Assembly: GCA_963693315.1 (NCBI GenBank)
Contig: OY856186.1
Location: forward strand, 307,733,061 to 307,797,060
DNA from: Diogma glabrata
Lineage: Eukaryota; Arthropoda; Insecta; Diptera; Cylindrotomidae
Direction of reading: 5' to 3'
DNA: 64,000 nt
Shown: in pieces, positions 22,469 to 33,261 of the stretch
Numbering within the stretch: position 1 is the first letter of the stretch
How the letters are laid out: every line of letters starts with the position of its first letter
Position numbers and translations under genes: made by a program
Notes under the pieces: model-generated
What the model saw: only the letters and a program-made list of their open reading frames with translations
Told to the model about the DNA's origin: nothing
Database searches by the model: none

Positions 22469-23015
22469 GGATTTCAACGCATACGTCAACCAGTACCTTT
22501 TACCGTATTGCTTCACCATCATTGTTACAAAATTATTACAGTTCTAACTCAACAAATAGTTTGACTGGTATTATTACAATTTATTGCTTCTTTTGGATTT
22601 CAACGCATACGTCAACCATTACCTTTTACCGTATTGCTTCACCATCATTGTTACACAATTATTACGGTTCTAATTCCACAAATAATTTAACTAGTATTGG
22701 TACAATTGATTACATCTTTTTTTTGGATTTCAACGCATACGTCAACAATTACCTTTTACCGTATTGCTCCACCATCATTGATACAACATTATTACAGTTC
22801 TGACTCAACAAATAATTTAACTAGTATTGGTACGATTTATTACATCTTTTTTTGGACTTCAACGCATACGTCAACCATTGCCTTTACCGTATTGCTTCAC
22901 CTTCATTGATACAAAATTATTACAGTTCTATTCCACGAATAATTTAACTGGTACTGGTACAATTTATTACATTTTTGTTTTTTTTGGATTTCAACGCATC
23001 CTGCAACCGTTATAT
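22469..23015 (+). repeat. Tandem array of ~126-132-bp units, copy 2
   Basis: Five unit starts, as in copy 1, and almost identical in sequence. Confidence 0.88.
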
Positions 23016-23104
23016 GTCAACGTATTCGTCTGTAATTGCTATAATTGTTACCATACGCACCTGTGATTATAAATTGATTCGGCGTTTATGTTTACAACCA
23101 GATA

Positions 23105-23805
23105 CAACGTTTCTACTTACCATTTTGATTCAACAAAATTTTACATCAATTACAACATTTTTGATTCAACAAAATTATACAAGTTTGTATACCGTTTCTA
23201 CTTATCATTTTGATGCAACAAAATTTTACATCAATTACAACATTTTTGATTCAACAAAATTTTACAAAATTTATATAACGTTTCTACCTCTCATTTTTTC
23301 AACGATATTTTGCATCAATTACAACATTTTTTTTGATTCAATGATATTTTGCATCAATTACAACATTTTTTGATTCAACAAAATTTTACAAAATTTATAT
23401 AACGTTTCTACTTACCTTTTTTGATTCAACAATATTTTACATCAATTACATCATTTTTGATTCAACAAAATTTTACATCAATTACAATATTTTTTTGATT
23501 CAACAAAATTTTACGAATTTATATAACGTTTCTACTTACCATTTTTGATTCAACAATATTTTACATCAATTACATCATTTTTGATTCAACAAAAGTTTAC
23601 AAATTTATATAACGTTTCTACTTGTCATTTTTTTTGATTCAACAAAATTTTACAAAATTTATATAACGTTTCTACTTACCATTTTTGATTCAACAATATT
23701 TTACATCAATTACATCATTTTTGATTCAACAATATTTTACATCAATTGCAATATTTTTTTTGATTCAACCAAATTTTACGAATTTACATAACGTTTCTAC
23801 TTAAC
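23105..23805 (+). repeat. Expanded tandem array of ~36-bp units, copy 2
   Basis: About 260 bp longer than its counterpart at 11130-11575. The added part repeats the TTTTTGATTCAACAA and ATAACGTTTCTACTTACC blocks, consistent with slippage or unequal exchange. Confidence 0.85.
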
Positions 23806-23984
23806 ATTTCGTACCACGTTTGTACGTGCAACTTCATTCAACATTTTTATCATACAAAATATTTTCGAGAGATTCCTAACGTGATCAACGTGCGGATGGA
23901 GGGCTGAGGGAAGCAGAATAGGAGGACGGGGTTTAATCATGGGGTGAGTAAATTTATTTTATTACTTAGGTAATGATAAAGGGG

Positions 23985-24283
23985 TGTGAATGTGAGTGTG
24001 TGTGTGTGTGGGCGTATGTGAGTGAACGTGGGGGTTGGACGTGTTGATCGTGGGTCTTTCGCAACAGGGGTCGCCAGAGTCTCCATTTTTCCACTTGTAT
24101 TTCTTTCCATTTCTGAATATTTTCGTTAATAGCGTACATTTCTGTATTTGTGCTGAAGTAGCAGGGTTTCTTTATCGTTCCCATGGGCTGCAGCTAGCTT
24201 GGGGCTTGAAAATCAATCTCGCTAGGTACGCTTCCTGCTATGTCCTTCTCATTGGTTCGCCAATGAGAAAGCGCTTCATTACA
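23985..24283 (+). repeat. 3' LTR of element copy 2 (299 bp)
   Basis: TGTGAATG to TTACA, preceded by the polypurine tract 23976-23984. It is one TG unit shorter than the middle LTR and otherwise appears identical, pointing to a recent origin. The next bases already belong to the Penelope-like element. Confidence 0.85.
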
Positions 24284-24285
24284 AG

Positions 24286-24734
24286 TTAACCAACAACATC
24301 GGAAACATCCTGCAAAGACATCAAATTCAAATCACAACAAAAAGTACCACTTTAGGCAGTATATTGGGTAACTATAAAGACAAAACACCACCATCGGAGA
24401 AGTCAGGCATCTACGTAATAAATTGCCAAAAATGTGAAGATAAATATGTGGGACAAACTTCAAGAAAATTTTCTACACGGTTGGAAGAACATCAAAAAGC
24501 CACCAATACCAGAAACATCACCAAGTCAAGTGTAGCGCTTCATATGTATGAAAATCCAGACCACAGCATTGATTTAGAAACTCAAAGATCATAAAAACCG
24601 TTCAAAAAAATTGGGAACTTGATGCATACGAGTCTTTATACATAGAAAAATACAAACCAAAATTAATGAATTGTGAAGAGGCAGAACATAATAACATCAG
24701 ATTTATTCAAGTTAGTGTAAATACCTGTACTTAG
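24286..24734 (+). pseudogene. C-terminal GIY-YIG endonuclease part of a Penelope-like element
   Basis: The frame reads straight out of the LTR junction into a Penelope-type C-terminus: a KTPPSEKSGIY lead, the GIY motif at about 24403, YVGQTSRKF about 16 residues later, and after a frameshift near 24590 the YESLYIEKYKP and LMN end with the catalytic Glu. GIY-YIG nucleases cut target DNA for Penelope-like elements. The reverse transcriptase part is missing on this side because the LTR dimer is inserted here. The frameshift shows that the copy is dead. Confidence 0.85.
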
Positions 24735-25160
24735 CTTTTAATTGAAAGGAAAAATTTTTTTTTTTTTTGTTCCTCCCCAATTTGTCCTTTTGTTTAAGAT
24801 CGTTTAAGTTTAATAAATCAATTAGAATATTTAATAGTTATCTATCCTTTTTAACAATCATGGGTTTTCCATAATAACTCTAATTAGTTCAGTTTAAGTT
24901 TGTTTTGTATTTTAAGTAAATTACAATTTCTATGTTGCACTCATTTCTACATGTACTTAGTTTTTGATTGAATGAAAAAATTTTGTTTGTTCCTCCCCCA
25001 ATTGTGTTTCTCTTTTTGTTTAAGATCGTTTTAGTTAAATAAATCAATTGAATATTTAATAGTTATCCTTTTTTAATAATCATGGGTTTCCCATAATAAC
25101 TCTAATTAGTTTAATTTAATTTTGTTTTCTTTTTAAGTAAATTACAATTATAAGTTTAGT
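24735..25160 (+). repeat. ~210-bp direct duplication in the 3' region of the Penelope-like element
   Basis: TTTGTTCCTCCCC..., GTTTAAGATCGTTT..., AATAAATCAATT... and ATAATAACTCTAATTAGTT occur in the same order twice, starting near 24745 and 24985. No gene is seen. Confidence 0.75.
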
Positions 25161-25170
25161 TGCAAAATAT

Positions 25171-25208
25171 CTCTCTGAAGATGATATATAATCGAAACAT
25201 GTTAGAGA
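25171..25208 (+). ncRNA. Minimal hammerhead ribozyme motif of the Penelope-like element
   Basis: Core CTGAAGA (25175-25181) and GAAA (25194-25197) are joined by a small stem II (GAT with ATC). Stem I is TCTCT (25170-25174) with AGAGA (25204-25208). Stem III is the palindrome ACATGT, one or two bp within one molecule and six bp in a dimer. The predicted cleavage is after GTT at 25203. Such minimal hammerheads are known in the terminal repeats of Penelope-like elements. Activity is inferred, not shown. Confidence 0.65.
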
Positions 25209-25255
25209 AAATTAATAAGAAAAAACAATTGTTTAATAAATTTTAAAAGTTATTA

Positions 25256-26050
25256 CTTCGGTCTGAAAGACCTAAGTATTACATTCATGAGCTCAAAGTG
25301 AAATTCTTACCCCCACTTTTTTTGGCATTTCTCGACGTTTTAGGACCTACTGATTATAAAAAAGCAAAAAAAAAAAATGTGTGTCTGTCTGTCGGCCGTC
25401 CGTCCGTCCGGCCGTCACAACCGACGAAATCTAGAAAACCGCTGGACGGATTTCAAAATTTTTTTTTTCTAAAAATAGGTTTACTCAATGGGAAGAGCCG
25501 AAAGGACGATGTGTTTGATAACTGTACCGGAAGTGTGTCAAAAAAATCGTCAAGTGTGTCAAAACAAGGAAATTTGCATATTTTTTGGGTAAAAAACGTT
25601 CATTTTAAGTGATTACGAGTAGGAACATTAAATTTGGGGGAATCTTGATGGTCGGGATTGGTATGTGAGATCAAAAACTAGATTATTGCATTATAAGTTT
25701 GTCAAAAAAATGTTGTCAAGTGTGTCAAAAGAAAAATTTTTATTTTTTTTTTTACCTAATTTTTTGGAAAAAAAAAATAAAATTAATTGTTTGTTGGAAA
25801 TGAAATTTTATTATTATTATTGAGAATTATGGCATTATAAGTTTGTCAAAAAAATGTTGTCAAGTGTGTCAAAAGAAAGATTTCTATTTATTTTTTACCC
25901 AATTTTTTGGAAAAAATAAAATTGTTTGCTCGAAATGAAATTTTATTATTATTATTGAGAATTATGGCATTATAAGTTTGTCAAAAAAATGTTGTCAAGT
26001 GTGTCAAAAGATGTCAAATCATTTATTTTTTAACCAATTTTTTGGAAAAA
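25256..26050 (+). repeat. Dispersed repeat with internal ~140-bp tandem units
   Basis: Starts with the near-palindrome ACTTCGGTCT...AGACCTAAGT, then a GTCTGTCC-rich tract near 25380. Units beginning GCATTATAAGTTTGTCAAAA start at 25688, 25832 and 25967. A shorter copy of the same family is at 40529-40780. No protein-coding potential; the class is unknown. Confidence 0.7.
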
Positions 26051-26089
26051 AAAATGTAGCTGTTTTTATGACGTAAATGTAATTGAAAA

Positions 26090-26515
26090 TGAATTTGAAA
26101 ATGGAAATTTTTGAATTTGTTATAGTTTTGAAATATTTTTGGAATTTTGAAAAAGTTTGCATTTTTGATTTTGTAATAATTTTTGCAATATTTTTAGAAT
26201 TTCGGAAAAAGTTTTAATTTTTGATTTTGTAAGAATTTTTGGAATATTTTTAGAATTTTGAAAAATTTTTAATTTTTGATTTTATTATAATTTTTGGAAT
26301 TTTGAAAAAAGTTTTAATTTTTGATTTTGTAATAATTTTTGCAATATTTTTAGAATTTTGGAAAAGTTCGAATTTTTAAGAATTTTTGGCATATTATCGG
26401 TATTTAGAAAAAGTTTAAATATTTGATTTCATTCTAATTTTTAGAATATTTTTGGAATTTTGAAAAAGTTTGATTTATTTAATTTAACAATATTTTTGGA
26501 ATTTTTATTATAATT
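26090..26515 (+). repeat. AT-rich tandem repeat, ~60-bp period
   Basis: Six or more degenerate units with TTTTTGATTTTGTAATAATT, TTTTTAGAATTTT and GGAAAAAGTTT. Not coding. The sequence from 26516 to 27040 is AT-rich with nothing recognisable. Confidence 0.7.
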
Positions 26516-27039
26516 TTCCGGCAACGTATTGATGTTTCGTGTTAGTTTTGTAATAAATTTTTAAACAGATATAAAAAATACTTGTACTTTAACAAAGAGT
26601 TATGTTTGATATACATCGCTGCCAAAGACTAAAAACCATGTCCTCGTGAAAGTTTTTTGCCGAAAACTATATCAAAATCCTTTACCCAGACCGAAGTCTT
26701 GATATCTCAGAGCTGTCAGATTTCAGCCCCTCCATATTTTTGAATATATAAAACAGCGTTTTTTTTAAATTGTAAAATCAACAAAGGAATTTTGCCTGTA
26801 AAACATAAAATAAATTGTTGGAAAATAGTTGCCAGAAATTTGCAAAAAAGCACTTTCAACAGTTATAAAATTTTTTTATTTAAATATTGTCGAACTATAA
26901 ATTAAAAAAATAAAAGCGACATTTGCATAATATTTTAAACTAAGGAGGTTACAAAGCGTCCCGATTTTGGTGGAATTGTCCCGACTTTTAAAGAAAAGTC
27001 CCGCGTTCTAATTAATAGTCTAATTAAAAAATTCTTTGT

Positions 27040-27160
27040 GTAGATTTGTTTTACTCATTTTCATCAAATAATCGGCAGCCGATTAATCGGTGTCGGCCGA
27101 TAAAGAAAGCCGATTAATCGGTAATCGGCAATTTTGCTTATCGGTACAACCCTAGCTAGA
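27040..27160 (-). repeat. Possible terminal region of a DNA transposon (hAT-like)
   Basis: The minus strand begins TAGGGTTGTACCGATAA and then has several CCGATTAATCGGC units. Subterminal short palindromes of this kind occur at hAT ends. No transposase or second end was found, so this is a weak call. Confidence 0.3.
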
Positions 27161-27401
27161 ATAGATCTTGCAGTTCTATTTAAAAAAAAATTTTACACAA
27201 GACAAGACGTTTGGACGTAAGTATTTAAATTTCTTTTCAAGAAATTTTATTTTCGGATTCAGCGCTATAAATAATTTAAATGCTGAAAATATGGAGAATT
27301 TAACACCATATTGTGTAGTTTGTTGTGATGTTTTATTTAAATTCTTAAATGTCTGTTATAAATATGAATTTTTAAATAGGATTTTCATATCTCATTTTAG
27401 G

Positions 27402-27485
27402 GCAGTACAAAAAAAGTCTGGATTATTTGAATTTACGATAGAAAAACTGCGGAATAAATGGAATTATTTATATAAAAAATATAAG
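27402..27485 (+). CDS. Exon of a Myb/SANT- or MADF-like gene (partial)
   Basis: An 84-nt open stretch lies between an acceptor-like TCTCATTTTAG and a donor GTGAGT. It ends in LRNKWNYLYKKYK, the pattern of the last helix of Myb/SANT-like (GT1 or MADF-type) DNA-binding domains. It ends on a codon boundary and reads on without a break into the segment at 36847, which continues the domain. No start codon or promoter was identified. It may belong to a host gene or to a Harbinger-type transposon; both use such domains. Confidence 0.45.
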
Positions 27486-27649
27486 GTGAGTAGTAACAAT
27501 CTTTTGTGTGTGATTTAAAAATGAATTTGAGAATGTGATACATTTAAATTTAATTTGCATGTTTACTTCTTCAAGAAAATTCATGGTTTCACCATAGAAA
27601 AATGGTTTTACCTTGAAGTTTGTGGTACGTGCAATTAAATTGCAATGTT

Positions 27650-29026
27650 TTGTTGTAGCGACGGGTGTGGTGCTAATCTTCTGAATCCGTACTCAGGAAC
27701 ACTGCAAATGCTGTTAGGTGGCACCATAAATAAATCTTTGGATCATGTAATAATTTAAAATGCGTGATCAACAAGATTTTAATTGAGTGGATCTTGTACT
27801 GCTAACGTATTAATTTTTTTCAGGATTGAGAACTCGATTTGAGGGGTTATTTATTGTTTGTTAACATCTTTGATGTCAAATTATTTATTGCATTTTTATA
27901 TATAAGCTTGTTGATGTTTCCAAGATTTGAATTTAGTTTCTAGGTGGTGAAGACATTAATAAGGCATCATTGCAACGATGTTGCTCTATGTGATAGGCCC
28001 ATAGGTATTGGTTAGTCAGCATTTCATTATGTTTATGGACTGGTTATATTTGACATTCCTCGTGCAGGTGATCAAAACTAGGAATGGGACCTAAAGGTAT
28101 ATTGTGTTTATCCTGTTTGTTTTCTTAGTCATTCGTCGTCGATGCCGTTACTGGTTGTATTCTGTAATCCAAGTTGAGGAGTTTAATGAAACTCATAAGC
28201 ATAATTGGATTTACGTCTTGTGGTAGTGGAAGTGTTAGGCTTTTATGACCAAGTTAGTTGAATCTGTGTTAGTTCGAAACAGTTGCAGATAACGTGTCCA
28301 TCGTTGCGGCGCCTGATTAGCAGAATCTACACCTATCGAAAACATCTTTAACTATTTTGTTAAGATGGTGGTCTACAGGACCATGTCTAGTACCGCACTA
28401 CGTTAACATCCTTAGAGACTCCCGGTTGAAGTCGATTGTTTTAAGGGTGAAACAGAGTTTTGTTCTAGTCCCTTGCGGCTTCTTTATAATTTAACATTTT
28501 GTTCCTGTTCACTTGTTTGAATTGTGCTTTTGAACAAACTCTTGGTCATTCCAAGCATGGCACCTTGTTTTGGCAAAGTTTCAGCAATAGCATTCCTTGT
28601 AGCCCTGTGTGGTTGGGTGTCCACACAAGCGTGACACTATAATTGGTTTGCAATAAACATATTGTTTGTATACTAAAATTGAAGCAGATGCTTTCCTTTT
28701 GCATCGACGATTCTATTGACTGCACATATATTTCAAGGCTAAATTAAAGAGTATAGGGGAGATAGCATCACCTTGTTTTAAAATGCAGTCAACTTTAAAA
28801 AACTTTTCGTTCTCTACTCGTACACATAATTTTGCATAGTGATACCTGTTTACCAGGGACTTTTTCTTTAATACCAGACGAGATGGATTTAAAGCAACTA
28901 GGCCAGTGACAACTGCTTATTTATCAAAAAAATGAAACGACGGAATAGCCCGTTTCGTCGAAATTTTTGTTATGGTCCTTGGTCAGAATTGGGTTCCGAG
29001 TACTCCTGGGGTGCAGTCTGGAGAAG
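27650..29026 (-). mobile_element. Internally deleted LINE, copy A
   Basis: Its right part (28860-29026) resembles the 5' part of copy B (32125-32283). Its left part (27810-28080) resembles the region encoding the Pol C-terminus of copies B and C, and its left end GTTGTAGCGACG near 27655 matches their 3' ends. The middle of the LINE is missing and no long frame remains. Confidence 0.6.
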
Positions 29027-29317
29027 CGGGTGGTTGTTGTTGTTGTAGCGACGTGTTTGGTGCTAATTTTCCGGCTCCATGTCAAGGTTCAGGAACTCTG
29101 CTACTGCCCTTGGGTGGTACCCCAAATCTTGGAGTGTTTTTAAGCCCGTTCTATATGTAGATTCGTCGATGTTACCAGTAACCTGGCTGTCCTTGACATC
29201 TTGCAGAAAGCATCTTGCTGTCTTCCTTATGTCTCTGGGTTGTTCTATCGTAGTTAAGGTGTCATTGCAAGGATGTTGCTATTTGTGACAGGCCAATAGA
29301 TATTGTTTGGTTAGCAT

Positions 29318-30756
29318 TTAATTATGTTCACGGACCGGCAATATGTTACTTCCCTCGTGCAAGTGATCACGGTGGGCCATCAGGTGACATACGGTTGCGG
29401 TTCGCAAGGCAGCATTTTGTGTTGTTTGCAACTTATTCCAGTGAATGTTGGCAACTTGAGGAGTCCATATGGGTGCAGCATAATTTATAATGGGTCTTCC
29501 TATTGCTTTGTACGTTGTTAAGATCGTGTTTTTATCTTTGCCCCATGAACTACCCGCTAGTACTTTCAATGCGTTATTCCTGTTTTTCAATCTTGAGTTT
29601 ATTAGTTGTGCATGAGCATTTAATTTAAGCAGTGGGTCGAATGTTACACCCAACAGTCTCGGATTTTTTACTGTAGGAATAAGTATGTTGTCTATGCAGA
29701 TGTTGTCTATGCACTAAGCGTGTAGAATTTGCCTCCTTCGTCCATGTGGTGGAAAGTGTAGAAGTGGACTTTTCAGTGGAAAGTTTTACTTTTCTGGTTT
29801 TAAACCATTCATTCAGAATATTAAGGTAGGTATTCCGGATATTTGTGAGTTGCTGCAGGTTATTTCCTGTTGCAAGCACTGTGCAGTCGTCTGCATATGA
29901 CGTGATAGTTATTCCTTCTGGTGGGGTAGGAAAACTGCTTAGGTAGAGATTGAATAATGACGGTGAGAGAGCTTCGCCTTGAGGAACTCCTTGTCTTAGC
30001 ACTCTCATTTTGGACTTGCTGGTACGGAACTCAACATATGTTTGGCGACTTCTGAAGTAATTGCACAACCAGCGCTTCATTAACCTGGCAAGTTAGTATT
30101 GAGGATGTCATCCAATAGAGCAGCGTGCGACACTGTGTCGAATGCTTTTGACAGATCAAGTGCGACTAAAATTGTTCTAGCGTTGTTGTTGTTTTTGATT
30201 CAGACCATCACTGATCTGGTTGTATTCTGTGTAGCGCGGTGGTTGTACTGTTTGCTCGCCGGAAGCTATGTTGGTGTGGCGCCAGTTTACAGGATCTTGT
30301 CAGCTGAGGGAGCAGAAGTGCTTCGATGAGTTTTGCGACCGATGAAAGGATGGATATTGGTCTGTAGGACTCTCCTTTTTCTTCAGGTTTTCCTGGTTTC
30401 AAAATGGGGCTGATTCTGGCCGTTTTCCAGGTATTTGGTATCTGTAGAGTATTTAAAGATGTATTAAGGGTAGTAGTGAAGAAGTTCAAACCTTTGGGTC
30501 CGATGTGTTTTAGCATGATGGCTGAGATGCCGTCGGGTCCTACAGGTTTTGATGGCTTAATTTTCCTTATTGCATTCTCCACCTCTTCTTCGGAAAATAT
30601 AATATCCTCCAAGTTGTCAGTGTTAAGTTGGCGCATGTGTCTCAACACTGATCTGGTCTCCTTCTCGTGTTTACGCTGCTTTTCTGTAAACTGAATGATA
30701 AATTTGTTTGCGCATTTCCTGTGGTTTTCAATGGGGATATCGTCGAAGGAGATCAT
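29318..30756 (-). pseudogene. LINE reverse transcriptase, broken
   Basis: Three open pieces in order on the minus strand: 30208-30756 (GPDGISAIMLK, YRPISILSSVAK), 29625-30080 (RQGVPQGEALSPSLF, SYADDCTVLA) and 29318-29653 (thumb and connection, with LAGSSWGKD and the ALRTATVCHL end). The polymerase motif YADD is intact but the frame is broken at least twice. Confidence 0.8.
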
Positions 30757-31062
30757 GCAATATTTTGTGGTTGTCGAAGATGAGTTAGGCCCTTCATGAC
30801 CCTCTAAAGACTTTTACTAGTACCCAGGTTTGATTTACTCACTAACTCTCTCCATTTATTTCTTCTATGGTCGGTGACCAATTTGTTAATTTGCTTGTTC
30901 AGGTCCGGAATTCTGGAGTCGGCTGGATCTGCTTTACGGATGTCATCTCTTTGATTAGAAAGCACACACGCTTCACGTGGAAAGTTTGGTTTTAGTTTTT
31001 GGATTTTGCCAGCAGGTATGTAGCGAGCTCTAGCCTTATTAAAGATTTCTCTAAATTGTTTT

Positions 31063-31787
31063 TCAGGTGTCTTCAAGTGGTAAAAATTGCTTACTGAATC
31101 CAATTTCGGTAAAATTTGTAAAGTATTCCCAGTCAGCTTTGTTAAAATTAATGTATGTCTTCTTTTCGGAATTTATTTGATTTATGGAACGGCTTAAGGT
31201 GATTATGATCGGCACGTGGTCTGATGCCAATGCAATTTCAGTTCTCCATTGTGCAACTGGCATTAGTGACATACTGGCAAGGGAAATATCTGGTGAAGTG
31301 TATGAGTTGTTTGTTACCCTTGTCGGTTGCGGTTCGTTGAGGACTCCAAAACTGGAGCCGTCAATTTGATCAGCAATGCTTGCACCTCGTGGATCAGTAT
31401 TTAGATGTGAGGGCCATAGATCATGGTGCGCGTTCACATCTCCGAGAATCAGAGTTTTTGGTATAAAATAAATGTCCTATGGACGGGTTCATAACCTGTA
31501 TCACAGCTGCTTACTGGTGGTATATAAATATTGACTAGTGTTATTTCGGTATTTCCGGATTTTATTATAATTCCTTGTTGTTCTAGGTGTTTGTCAGTTC
31601 CCGGTACTGCAGGTAATGTGGTTGTACGGTAAATAACGCTTTTGTGAATGATAAAGGCAAGACCACCACCTTTGTTCCCTCTATCCAGCCTTATAATTTT
31701 ATAATCACAGATAATATCACTAATCTTAGATCTAACATTTAATTTTGTTTCTTGGAGAAACGTGTCTAGAATATTGTTATTGCACAT
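31063..31787 (-). pseudogene. LINE endonuclease domain, broken
   Basis: Two open stretches (31449-31787 and 31063-31437) in different frames together show a LINE endonuclease: LQETKL, RGNKGGGLAF, VNIYIPP, then NAHHDLW, SPDISLAS and SDHVPIII. The frameshift lies near 31445. It belongs to copy B. Confidence 0.75.
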
Positions 31788-31809
31788 ATAGTTTATTATA
31801 TTGTCGATC

Positions 31810-32283
31810 TTATTCGTGAGACCGTTGCATAATTTTTACATCACTCGGAGTTTCCGGTAGCGTGTTCATTCGTAATGTGTTTTGTTGTGAACTCGTGTTG
31901 GTATTTTGACTTGATGCTTGACAACATGGCGCTATGTAGTTCTTGGTCCATTGCTTATGTGTGACAAGACTTAAGCAGTTCTTGAAGTGGCACCATCCCT
32001 TGCAGGTATTACACTGAATAGATGTTGTGTTTGCTCTTAAGATGTTTTTACATATTGTACAGTGCCATGTTTTAGTTGGTCCCGTATTTGTTTCAATACC
32101 AGCCATGACGAGAAGTATTTGAATCAGTGAGGCCAGTGACAGCTGCTTCTTTACCAAAAAAATGGAGCGTCGGATTTGCACCTTCCGTCGAAATTGTTGT
32201 GATGGTCCTTGGTCGGAATTGAGTTCCGAGTGCTTCTGGGGCGTAGACCCGTCCATCTTGAGAAGCAGAAGCGGGTGGTCCAA
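31810..32283 (-). pseudogene. LINE N-terminal segment with degenerate 2A-like peptide and Cys/His finger
   Basis: A 157-residue open stretch. Residues 53-69 run through a hydrophobic patch into GIETNTGP, which resembles the 2A ribosome-skipping motif (DxExNPGP) with the Asp and the first Pro changed. Immediately after it come C-x2-C, C-x2-C and a following H, C and CC, like a PHD-type finger. 2A-like sequences upstream of finger and endonuclease domains are known in some LINEs. The two altered residues predict loss of skipping. Confidence 0.6.
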
Positions 32284-32407
32284 TATCTCAGTTGTATAAA
32301 TGGAACTGCTATAATTCAGCAGTTCATCTTATACCAATACTTATTTGATTGCAGTTTACTGTAGTTAAATACATTAATATATAATAATTATATCTTTTAT
32401 TTAAATT

Positions 32408-33160
32408 TGTGTTGTTGTTGTTGTAGCGACGAGTTGTGGTGCTATTCTTCCGGCTCCAAGTCCAGATTCAGGAACTCTGCTCCTGCCCTTGGGCGGTACC
32501 ACAGATCTTCCTTCGTCAGGTCGGTTGATTTCTCTGGAATTCTCTGGTTAGCATCATGTGGCGTGCCCTCATATATCAGACACTTGTCAAAAATTTCCTG
32601 GTCAATTCTACTCATGTAGTTATTTAAGATGCGTGACCAAACGGATCTTAACTGCGCTAGGATGGTTCTGGGGCTGCGTGGCAGTTTTACCTCTTCGGCA
32701 GCGACTTGTGGTGGTTTGCTATTAAGAAATCGATTCGGGGCATATTTTTTTATTGTGTCTTCAACGACTTTGGTATGTAAATTTTTCAACCCCCTCTTAT
32801 ACGTAGGCTCGTCGATGTTATCTATGTCTTGATTGTTTTTAACATCTTGTAGGAAGCATTTCGCAGTCCTTTTTAGGTTTCTAGGTGGTGTTGTCATGGA
32901 TAAGGTGTCATTGCAGGGATGCTGCTCTCTATGACAAGACCAAAGATATTGTTTGGTAAGCATTTCGTTGTGTTCACGGACCGGCAATATGTTACATTCC
33001 TCGTGTAGGTGATCTCGGTGGGCCATCAAGTAACATCCGGTTGCTGTACGCAAGGCTGCGGTACTAAGTTGGAGCCATCAATTTGATCAGCAATATTTTC
33101 ACCTCTTGAGTCAGTGTTCAAGTGTGAGTGCCATAGAATTTATAATTGTTATCGTCTTGG
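32408..33160 (-). mobile_element. LINE copy C, 3' part joined to an endonuclease fragment
   Basis: A 203-residue open stretch (32442-33053) covers the C-terminus of Pol, with ALRTATGCYLMAHRDHLHEE-type sequence, LPVREHNEML, and the end NLDLEPEE. The 3' end again carries (CAA)n. Beyond 33061 the sequence jumps to the endonuclease region found at 31340-31410 of copy B, so an internal deletion removed most of Pol. Confidence 0.75.
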
Positions 33161-33261
33161 ATTGCATCAACAAGGTCCATTAGTACTAACAGTAACACTT
33201 GCTTACGTTGAATTAATTTACTCGATCATTTTTGTTTTTCATCTTAATCGATAGCAGCACG

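Larger units (their letters stand above)
19545..23975 (+). other. 3' non-coding region of element copy 2
   Basis: Same content as 7574-11743, about 260 bp longer because the 36-bp array is expanded. Small indels distinguish the two, for example near 20027 and 20429. The fourth cassette lies at about 20010-20160. Confidence 0.7.
1..24283 (+). mobile_element. Tandem dimer of a Ty3/Gypsy (Osvaldo/Ulysses-like) LTR retrotransposon sharing its middle LTR
   Basis: The sequence of about 1-11970 is repeated nearly base for base from about 11974 to 24283. Three LTRs are seen (the first only as its last 80 bases), so the order is LTR, internal, LTR, internal, LTR. Each internal part has a tRNA-Lys primer binding site, leader, RING-Gag, -1 frameshifted Pol and a long 3' non-coding region ending in a purine tract. 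Pol has protease, RT, RNase H and integrase in Gypsy order. The integrase end with ASERVNRS, the paired Cys motifs of Gag and the tRNA-Lys primer resemble the Osvaldo/Ulysses group; that placement is inference from family knowledge. The 5' boundary lies outside the window, so target-site duplication cannot be tested. Confidence 0.9.
29036..32283 (-). mobile_element. Decayed non-LTR retrotransposon (Jockey/I-superfamily type), copy B
   Basis: Read on the minus strand: an N-terminal segment with a Cys/His finger, then an apurinic-type endonuclease, then a reverse transcriptase with GVPQGEALSPSLFN and SYADDCTVLA, then a C-terminal region with ALRTATVCHLMAHRDHLHEG. Many frameshifts and stops. The 3' end is a (CAA)n tract, seen as GTTGTTGTTGTTG at 29034. 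Compared with copy C, its 3' part lacks about 280 bp. Confidence 0.8.
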
